Shown piece by piece: positions 58,233 to 64,000 of a stretch of 64,000 nucleotides of DNA (position 1 is its first letter; every line of letters starts with the position of its first letter). A program made the position numbers and the translations under genes. The notes beneath the pieces were generated by a model. That model saw only the letters and a program-made list of their open reading frames with translations, did no database searches and was not told where the DNA came from. The DNA is taken from positions 216,800 to 280,799 of the forward strand of contig NZ_NBVR01000026.1 of the NCBI RefSeq assembly GCF_002607735.1, given 5' to 3'. The DNA comes from Proteus alimentorum. GTDB taxonomy: Bacteria > Pseudomonadota > Gammaproteobacteria > Enterobacterales > Enterobacteriaceae.

Positions 58233-58918
58233 ACGCCCCCCAATCTTTTACGACCCCAACGAGTTAGCCACTCTGAAGCCATTAAAGAGACGAGCGCCAA
58301 AATAATTGCAATCACACATAAACGGGCGGCATCCATTTCCGCACCGGGTGTTTCAATCAAGGTATACATTGCCAGAGGAATGGTTCTTGTTTCCCCCGGA
58401 ATATTGGAGACGAAAGTGATTGTTGCGCCAAATTCTCCCAATGAGCGCGCAAATGCCAACACAATCCCTGCGATGATCCCTGGCATAGACAAAGGTAACG
58501 TTATGGTAAAAAAGACTCTTATCGGTGATGCCCCTAAGGTTCTCGCCGCTTGTTCCATCCGTTGATCGACAGCTTCTAATGCTAATCGGATAGCTCTTAC
58601 CATCAATGGAAATGCAACTACTGCAGATGCAAGTGCTGCGCCTCGCCAACTAAAGGTAAAGCTAAAACCAAACCAGTCATACAACCATTCACCAATAAAT
58701 CCACGTCTCCCCATACTGATCAGTAAAAGATAACCGACCACAACAGGAGGTAGAACTAAAGGTAAATGGATAATACTATCAAGCAATGATTTACCGGGAA
58801 AACGTACCCTAACTAAAAGCCAAGCCATAAAAATACCAAAAGGTAGACTGATAATAACTGCGACAGTCGATACCTTAAGGCTTAATATGATGGCTTGCCA
58901 TTCGTATTCACTTAACAT
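58226..58918 (-). CDS. modB: Molybdate ABC transporter permease ModB
   Basis: 230-aa permease with five hydrophobic segments and the coupling loop [23 protein letters not shown] near residues 140-162. ATG 58918 aligns with the E. coli start; a TTG at 58924 has the better-spaced ribosome site (AGGA, 9 bases) and cannot be excluded. It follows modA by 17 bases. Confidence 0.94.
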   Translation of the reverse strand: MLSEYEWQAIILSLKVSTVAVIISLPFGIFMAWLLVRVRFPGKSLLDSIIHLPLVLPPVVVGYLLLISMGRRGFIGEWLYDWFGFSFTFSWRGAALASAVVAFPLMVRAIRLALEAVDQRMEQAARTLGASPIRVFFTITLPLSMPGIIAGIVLAFARSLGEFGATITFVSNIPGETRTIPLAMYTLIETPGAEMDAARLCVIAIILALVSLMASEWLTRWGRKRLGGVC

Positions 58919-58935
58919 CTCCAAAAGTATAATTC

Positions 58936-59706
58936 CTACAGTGGGCTAAAGCCGTATTTCTTAAAGATTTCTGCGGCTTGAGGTGTTTTCAGATAGTCAT
59001 AAAAATCACGAACTGCTTTATTGTCCTGACCTTTTACAACTGCCATTGGATACTCAACAGGTTTGTGGCTATCAGCTGGGAATACGCCGACCACTTTCAC
59101 TTTATCACTCGCAACCGCATCAGAACCGTATACGATACCTAATGGTGCTTCATCACGCTCAACCAATGCCATACCGCTACGTACGTTATTAGTACGAGCC
59201 ATTTCTGGGCTTACTGTATCCCATGCACCTAAATATTCTAATGATTCTTTTGCATAGATACCAACAGGCACATGATCCGGATCGCCAACAGCTAGTTTTC
59301 CGCCATTAAGTAAGGATTTCCATTTGGTTTCCTTATTAATAACAACGTCATTTAATTGACTATCTTTAGGGGCAATGAGTACTAAATCATTACCTAATAG
59401 TGTATGACGTGAATCTGCAACCATTAAATTTTTATCGATTGCATAGTCCATCCACTGCTGGTCTGCCGAAATAAACAGATTTGCAGGTGCGCCTTGTTCA
59501 ATTTGACGAGCCAGCGTTGAAGAAGATGCATAAGATGCAACCACTTCACCTTGTTTATCTTGCTTATATTGTGCCGAAATTTCATTAAGAGCATTGGTAA
59601 GAGAAGCAGCAGCAAATACCGTTACTTTTTCCGATGCAAAACTTTGGCTTACTAAAGCAAAAGAGATAACTGCGCCAGCAAGTAACTTGCCTGATAATTT
59701 TTTCAT
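58936..59706 (-). CDS. modA: Molybdate-binding periplasmic protein ModA
   Basis: 256-aa binding protein with a signal peptide (KKLSGKLLAGAVISFALVSQ, cleavage after SFA). The oxyanion site segments VFAAASLTNALNEI and YASSSTLARQIEQGAPANLF (Ser residues near 37 and 64) are conserved, as is VRSGMALVERDEAPLGIVYGSD (split near residues 172-193). A ModE box lies 33 bases upstream. Confidence 0.96.
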   Translation of the reverse strand: MKKLSGKLLAGAVISFALVSQSFASEKVTVFAAASLTNALNEISAQYKQDKQGEVVASYASSSTLARQIEQGAPANLFISADQQWMDYAIDKNLMVADSRHTLLGNDLVLIAPKDSQLNDVVINKETKWKSLLNGGKLAVGDPDHVPVGIYAKESLEYLGAWDTVSPEMARTNNVRSGMALVERDEAPLGIVYGSDAVASDKVKVVGVFPADSHKPVEYPMAVVKGQDNKAVRDFYDYLKTPQAAEIFKKYGFSPL

Positions 59707-59738
59707 GTTCTAATTCCACTTAAATTAAAGGATGACCA

Positions 59739-59762
59739 CGCTGTATATACCAAGATACAGCG
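59739..59762. promoter_or_regulatory. ModE box of modABC
   Basis: CGCTGTAT-N8-ATACAGCG is a perfect 8-bp dyad with the spacing of the E. coli modA operator. It lies directly upstream of modA, where ModE-molybdate would repress. Confidence 0.82.
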
Positions 59763-59865
59763 TAAAATGAAAGGATTAGATGTTAGAAACTGGTTATATA
59801 TCAATAAATATAACCATTAAAAAGAAACAGAAAATGGAGATAGAAATAGAGATAGAAAAATTTAC

Positions 59866-59990
59866 ATACTCTAAATAATTCAAGTTGCAGCTAGGCGACA
59901 AGTGAATGAGTCACTAGGAGCATACATAAGTATGTGACTAGTGTGAATGAACGCAGTCAACAACGCTGTGGCTTGAAGTATGACGAGTAT
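59866..59990. repeat. ERIC element, copy 1
   Basis: About 125 bases with the ERIC core (GTGAAT...CTAGGAGCATACATAAGTATGTGACTAG in part, ...GCTTGAAGTATGACG) and imperfect inverted ends (ATACTCTAAATAATTCAAG against the complement of CTTGAAGTATGACGAGTAT). Folds as one long hairpin. It lies between modA and acrZ. Confidence 0.85.
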
Positions 59991-59991
59991 A

Positions 59992-60117
59992 TATATTCTA
60001 AATAATTCAAGGTACAGCTAGGCGACAAATGAATGAGTCACTAGTCACATACATAAGTATGTGACTAGTGCGAATGAACGCAGTCAACAACGCTACGGCT
60101 TGAAGTATGACGAATAT
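59992..60117. repeat. ERIC element, copy 2 (tandem)
   Basis: Second, slightly diverged copy in the same orientation, immediately after the first. A few substitutions differ (for example GGTACAGC for GTTGCAGC), so the duplication is not recent, or the copies came separately. Confidence 0.85.
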
Positions 60118-60122
60118 GGCGA

Positions 60123-60156
60123 ATAAAAAAACAGCCCTCTAAGCTAAAGGGCTGTT
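60123..60156 (-). terminator. acrZ terminator
   Basis: On the minus strand AACAGCCCT pairs with AGGGCTGTT around a 9-base loop, followed by seven T. It insulates acrZ from modA. Confidence 0.88.
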
Positions 60157-60176
60157 CTAAATCAGGGAGGGAGATT

Positions 60177-60320
60177 TTATGATTTTTTATCTGCTTTTGG
60201 CTGACTTGGTGAAATCAGGTTAAACACTTCACCTAAACCATAAATGATGCCCATAATGAGTACCATTACAACGGGTACCATCAAGAGAGCAAACCCTAAA
60301 CTTTTCAATAATTCAAGCAT
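60177..60320 (-). CDS. acrZ: AcrAB-TolC accessory membrane protein AcrZ
   Basis: 47-aa small inner-membrane protein that binds AcrB and modulates export of some drugs. The single bent helix [20 protein letters not shown] and [11 protein letters not shown] closely match E. coli AcrZ. ATG 60320 gives the family start, with GAGG upstream. It sits between modE and modA as in E. coli. Confidence 0.93.
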   Translation of the reverse strand: MLELLKSLGFALLMVPVVMVLIMGIIYGLGEVFNLISPSQPKADKKS

Positions 60321-60478
60321 GATAACCTCTTTATCATGGTATATTCGGAAAGCCAGAGTTGGCATTTCTTCACGAATGACGAATAATAACGCTATAGTTG
60401 TATATATTCTAGAGAATTATCGCTTTGTGTCGGTACAAAAAATGCGATAAACACACAAAAAAGAAGAAGCCTATCATT

Positions 60479-61270
60479 ATGCAAGCAGAAATATTATTAA
60501 CACTAAAACTTCAAGATAAGCTCTTTGCCGATCCTCGTCGTGTTGCGCTGTTAAAACAGATCAAAGCGACGGGTTCAATTAGTCAAGGGGCAAAAATGGC
60601 AGGCATTAGCTATAAAAGTGCTTGGGATGCCATTAATGAAATGAATCAACTCGCAGACGAACTTCTTGTTGATAGAGCGACTGGCGGTAAAGGTGGCGGT
60701 GGTGCAACCCTTACTCATTATTGCGAGCGCTTACTTCAACTTTACGATCTGCTAGGTCAAATTCAGCAAAAAGCCTTTGATGTATTAAAAGATGATTCAC
60801 TCCCTCTTGATAGCCTTTTAGCGGCGATTTCTCGCTTTTCATTACAAACGAGTGCCAGAAACCAGTTTTTTGGTACGATTATTGAGCGTGATAATCTTCA
60901 AGTTCAACAGCATGTTAATGTGCAACTTGCAGATAGAAAAACGACTATTCGTGCTGCGTTAACAGAAAAAAGTGCAGATCGCTTAGGCCTGAAAAAAGGC
61001 AAAGAAGTACTGATCTTAATTAAAGCGCCATGGGTTAATATTGAAAAAGGGACTTCTTTAGCACAACAATATGACAATGCCCTTTCAGGCACACTCACTC
61101 AAATTGAGACGGGTAGTGAAAACAGCGAATTAGTGGTGACATTAGAAGGTGGGCAAGAAGTGTGTGCCACCTGTTCTAATCAGCATGTTAAAGAGCAAAA
61201 ATTGCATATTAATGACAGCGTAAGGGCTTTATTTAATGCCGATCAGGTGATTGTCGCCACACTGTGTTAA
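60479..61270 (+). CDS. modE: Molybdate-responsive regulator ModE
   Basis: 263-aa regulator with an N-terminal winged helix (SISQGAKMAGISYKSAWDAI near residue 32) and two C-terminal TOBE/mop domains binding molybdate (TSARNQFFGTI near residue 124 and LVVTLEGGQEVCA). ATG 60479 matches E. coli. It is divergent from acrZ. The two ModE boxes in this window (before modA and moaA) are its probable targets. Confidence 0.95.
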   Translation: MQAEILLTLKLQDKLFADPRRVALLKQIKATGSISQGAKMAGISYKSAWDAINEMNQLADELLVDRATGGKGGGGATLTHYCERLLQLYDLLGQIQQKAFDVLKDDSLPLDSLLAAISRFSLQTSARNQFFGTIIERDNLQVQQHVNVQLADRKTTIRAALTEKSADRLGLKKGKEVLILIKAPWVNIEKGTSLAQQYDNALSGTLTQIETGSENSELVVTLEGGQEVCATCSNQHVKEQKLHINDSVRALFNADQVIVATLC

Positions 61271-61301
61271 TTATTAGTATGGTTGCTTTTAAATAAAAAA
61301 T

Positions 61302-61356
61302 AAAACCATCACTTGCTAATTATTTAAATAAATAATATTAAGTGATGGTTTTTATT
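61302..61356. terminator. Bidirectional terminator after modE
   Basis: AAAACCATCACTT (61302-61314) pairs perfectly with AAGTGATGGTTTT (61340-61352), with T-runs on both strands. The loop is 25 AT-rich bases. It ends modE and the convergent broken gene. Confidence 0.82.
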
Positions 61357-61398
61357 TTAGAAGAATATTTTTATTAAAGAATAAACAATTAAAATTAT

Positions 61399-62038
61399 TT
61401 ATTCTGAATACATGCGAGTAAAATAATCGCTAATTTTATTGTTATCGAGCAATCTATCTTTGGTAAAATCAAGACTATCAGAGACTACGATATATTTTCT
61501 TAACTCTTCTGGAATATCTTCTATCGTTGCATAAATAGTTGGAACAATAAAACGAAAATAGTCACCCATTTTGGTTTTTCCTTCATACCCTACGGGGTGA
61601 TCTTCATATAATTCATTAAGGGCTTCAAAAAGAAACATCCCCATTTTAGCCCCTATTCCCGCATCAGAATGATTCCCATCCCATTTTTTTAATTCAAAAT
61701 CAAATTCTTTTATTATTTTATTATTTTATTATTTTATTATTTTATTATTTTATTATTTTTGATTTATCATATTTTCTATAAGTATAACTTGAATATAAAT
61801 CAATAATATAGTTAGACTTCTTATTTATTTTATTGTTGTATTTTTCTGATTCACCATCAATATATTCAGATAAGTCATCCAAATATAATTTAATATCAGG
61901 TATCGATAATAGTACTTTAGGTAACCACCCACTATTGTTATTATACATTTTTGCTAGATACCCTTGATTATCCATGGCAACCCATGCATACGTATAAGAT
62001 GAACCTGGTACCCATTCTGGGCTTAGAGGTAAAACCAT
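61399..62038 (-). pseudogene. Gene broken by an 8-bp repeat expansion (probable orphan immunity-type protein)
   Basis: Two frames belong to one gene. The first (61745-62038) starts MVLPLSPEWVPGSS and stops inside an octamer array; the second (ending 61399) carries KKWDGNHSDAGIGAK and FLFEALNELYEDHPVGYEGK in a different frame with no start of its own. Removing five of the six octamers (40 bases) joins them exactly: the span falls from 640 to 600 bases, 199 codons plus stop, reading DKSKIIKEFDFELKKW across the joint. The ribosome site and context (downstream of a toxin fragment and its immunity gene) suggest an immunity or accessory protein of a CDI locus. I do not recognise the family. Confidence 0.8.
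61712..61759. repeat. Octanucleotide repeat (ATTATTTT)x6
   Basis: Six perfect copies inside a reading frame. On the coding (minus) strand the unit AAAATAAT contains TAATAA across its junctions, so any array of two or more units stops translation; only one unit leaves the gene open. Confidence 0.95.
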
Positions 62039-62049
62039 ATATCCTCATT

Positions 62050-62382
62050 TTAATTGATAGGCCCATCCCATCGTAATTGATGACGTAATTCATTAGGGAC
62101 CAAGTTAAATAACATTTTAATATACTTGATATTACCATCATATAATATACTTATTTTTGAACTACATTTTTCAGTATATGTTTTAGCTTGAAAATTTAAA
62201 AATGAAATATCACTTTCATCAAAATCTTGATTAAGTATTTTTTTTGGTAAATTATGAATTAACTGTAATTCATAATAACAAGATTTATCCTTTGCTTTTG
62301 CTATCATTCCTCTAGACTGAATATTTCTTAATTGAGGCAAAATCCAATACATCATATCTATGTATATTTCATTTTTAGTCAT
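62050..62382 (-). CDS. Probable CdiI-type immunity protein
   Basis: 110-aa, starting 6 bases after the stop of the CdiA C-terminal fragment, the usual place for the cognate immunity gene. No signal peptide or membrane segment; mixed polar sequence with MMYWILPQLRNIQSRGM near residue 10 and LVPNELRHQLRWDGP at the end. The LRHQLRWDG ending resembles small immunity proteins of polymorphic toxins. Assignment rests on position more than on sequence. Confidence 0.6.
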   Translation of the reverse strand: MTKNEIYIDMMYWILPQLRNIQSRGMIAKAKDKSCYYELQLIHNLPKKILNQDFDESDISFLNFQAKTYTEKCSSKISILYDGNIKYIKMLFNLVPNELRHQLRWDGPIN

Positions 62383-62388
62383 ATATTC

Positions 62389-63741
62389 TCACTTTATTTT
62401 TCTTACAGGTAATGGTTTTGAATCAACTATAGGATTGTCTATTTTAGTCCAGCTTCCATTATCTAACAATTGATTAATATATTTTATTTCTCCTATTTCA
62501 TTATATATTTCCACTGCAGCAACCATCCTATGGTTGCCTTCCGTTACATAATAAACACCCTTTTTGTCTATATAACCAGCAATAATACCTGATGGAGTTT
62601 TATAGCTATAAAAGTTTTTAAGCATATCAGCTTTTATTAAATCAACTGCATCAGGATCACTTAATCCTACTTGTCCACTTTTTATAGAAGAAATCAATTT
62701 ATTTCTTGTAGTAATTTTAGCTGATGTCTTAGCTATAAGCTGAGAACTTCCTTTCGCAACTCCAACGCCACCAGCAAATAAACCTACAAGATCAAAAATG
62801 AGTTTTCCACTTTCAACACCAGCATTAAATGAACCAGATACACCTGCTTTTTGATATTCTTCCTCTAGCTTTTCAATACGATCGATATACGATTGTTTAA
62901 CAGCTTGGGTTAATGTATCGAAAGCATTATCACTTTGAATCACCGCTTTGATAGCTTGGTATGTTTCTAACGGATTTATAGCAAGAGAAGCGAGCCCTTC
63001 TATCGTTTCATACAATCCTGTTGGTATACCTGCTAAAAGACCTGCATTAAACCCTGTATCTTGTCCTATATCTGCTGATAGCCATTTAAGATAAATTGCT
63101 GTCTTTTTAAAATAATTAGTTTCAGCAGATAATTCTTTCTCCATTAATTTTTGCTGATGATGAGAGAGATAATTGTAACGGAAACTATTTTCAGCCCCTC
63201 TAGCGCCACTATATACACCACCTGGCTCACCAGTAAAAATACCGCCTGCAATGCCACCAAATAATCTAACAAATTGAGCTTGTGATTCTGATTTTTTATG
63301 CCACTCCTCAGCCTTAATAGTATTATCGCCCAACGAAATAGCCGCAATTTCAGCAGCCAAACCACCTATAATTGCACCTTTAACATTTCCTCCACTAATT
63401 TGTGCAGATAAACCGGATAATATTGCATGACTTAAAACCTTTCCTGCATGTCCTAATACCGTACCGTTATCACCAATTAGGTTGGCACCTTCTGCATAGA
63501 ATTGACTGCCAATATTGCTTAATAGCGCGATTTTAAAATTATCAATAAAACTGCCGCCTTGAATGGCAGTACCGAGGGTTGAACTGACGATTGAATGCGA
63601 GGCAACACGCTGGGCAACTTGATTCCATGTTGCGTTATCAGTAAGCAATAACTTACCTGTTGAGGGTAAAGACACCGCAGCTTGCGATACTAAAGAGGCA
63701 AAACCGTTAATGCCTGTTCTAGTGATTGTTCTTTTTGGGCT
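62389..63741 (-). pseudogene. CdiA C-terminal fragment: DUF637-like region, degenerate VENN, ParB-like toxin domain
   Basis: Open from 63741; the first possible start is GTG 63675 (428 aa), with no ribosome site. Numbered from there, residues 14-115 are the DUF637-type region of CdiA/filamentous haemagglutinins (WNQVAQRVASHSIVSSTLG; FKIALLSNIGSQFYAEGANLIG). AENSFRYNYL at 161-170 stands at the VENN pretoxin position. The tail (about 300-428) ends with YYVTEGNHRMVAAVEIYNE, a ParB/sulfiredoxin-like pattern that may be the toxic nuclease domain. The upstream CdiA sequence continues in another frame, so this is a displaced or frameshifted cassette, not an intact effector. A small immunity-type gene follows directly. 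Confidence 0.72.
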
Positions 63742-63809
63742 TTAATATCCGCAGATATGCCTTTTGGGGTATCAATGGTAAGCTTTCCGCTAATATAAAG
63801 TTCAGGTAA
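63690..63809 (-). pseudogene. Frameshifted CdiA remnant just upstream of the C-terminal fragment
   Basis: In a different minus-strand frame, 39 codons read LPELYISGKLTIDTPKG then ISADIKAQKEQSLEQAL and stop. This is the conserved CdiA segment that normally precedes the DUF637 region. It has stops at both ends and no start. It shows that the C-terminal fragment was once continuous with a CdiA body and that a frameshift occurred between about 63690 and 63741. Confidence 0.7.
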
Positions 63810-63862
63810 TTATTGCTATTCTTTGTTAATTATTAGCATGATTATTTTTATTTAGTATCCAT

Positions 63863-64000
63863 TTAAATTTTACGACTAATACAACGCGTAAATGCTTCTT
63901 TTATTGAAGCACCTAAATCCTCGTCACTACAATTGGTTTTTAATGTAATAATTGCACTATCAGGTATTCCCTCACCTACCCAATGATCCATACGTAAATG
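63863..64000 (-). CDS. C-terminus of a small gene entering from the right edge (probable immunity gene)
   Basis: An open minus-strand frame covers the last 138 bases: 45 codons and a stop, with DHWVGEGIPDSAIITLKT then CSDEDLGASIKEAFTRC. There is no need for a start inside the window (one ATG lies at the fourth codon). The SDEDLG...AF-RC pattern resembles small immunity proteins of polymorphic toxins. Given the CdiA remnants just downstream, it is plausibly the immunity gene of an intact effector beyond the right edge. Confidence 0.5.
   Translation of the reverse strand, partial: HLRMDHWVGEGIPDSAIITLKTNCSDEDLGASIKEAFTRCISRKI

Noticed and set aside
60385..60425. A third ModE box between acrZ and modE
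   Set aside because: CGCTATAG is present, but the second half-site at the N8 spacing is missing.
1..64000. CRISPR arrays, tRNA or rRNA genes, insertion sequences, integrases
   Set aside because: Looked for on both strands by eye; no regularly spaced repeats, no cloverleaf-like or rRNA sequence and no transposase or integrase motifs were seen.

Overview
The window looks like a chromosomal segment of a Proteus-type member of the Morganellaceae (Enterobacterales). The DNA is AT-rich, and the backbone gene order closely follows Escherichia coli: rhtA-dps, dinG, rhlE-cecR-ybhGFSR, ybhL-moaEDCA, ybhK, uvrB, bioDCFB/bioA, pgl, ybhA, modCBA, acrZ, modE. Tandem ERIC elements, a BirA-type bio operator and ModE boxes also fit this order. 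Genus is inference; no 16S gene or other species marker is present.

Layout: 1-1770 carries moeA (cut by the left edge) and moeB. 2038-6894 holds an amidohydrolase, a GNAT/LOG pair, rhtA and dps. 6991-12670 is an accessory block: a TonB-dependent receptor, then an operon for a Tat-exported [FeFe]-hydrogenase with a ferredoxin subunit and an NrfD/HybB-type membrane subunit. Upstream of that operon are a perfect FNR box and a long-armed inverted repeat. 13615-17524 has dinG, an LrhA-type regulator and a FabZ-like protein lacking the usual catalytic His. 17587-23405 is a divergent catabolic cluster (MmgE/PrpD protein, fumarase/aspartase-superfamily lyase, MetC-like PLP enzyme, DcuC-like carrier). 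23.7-33.7 kb returns to backbone genes: sseA, dusC, rhlE, cecR-ybhGFSR.

33804-35838 is a two-gene Septu-type defence module (PtuA ATPase, PtuB HNH nuclease) directly behind ybhR. 36.4-51.6 kb is backbone: ybhL, moaEDCA with a probable Moco riboswitch and a ModE box, ybhK, a DUF1266 protein, uvrB with SOS and DnaA boxes, the biotin operons, pgl and ybhA. 51.65-57.1 kb is a very AT-rich defence insertion between ybhA and modC: a 50-aa zinc-ribbon gene, an EVE/PUA-like protein and a Gabija-like pair (long OLD-family ATPase-TOPRIM protein plus UvrD-like helicase). Then come modCBA, two ERIC elements, acrZ and modE. The right edge (61.4-64 kb) is the tail of a contact-dependent inhibition locus: a frameshifted CdiA C-terminal fragment with a probable immunity gene, a ~199-aa gene broken by expansion of an 8-bp repeat, and the end of another small gene entering from the right.

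How it fits together: molybdenum cofactor supply is spread over moeAB, moaACDE and modABC/modE. The two ModE boxes (before modA and moaA) and the Moco riboswitch tie uptake and synthesis to molybdate and cofactor levels. The [FeFe]-hydrogenase operon and the lyase/DcuC cluster both suggest anaerobic life, one around H2, the other around fumarate release from a succinyl adduct. Two anti-phage modules and a toxin/immunity array make up the variable part.
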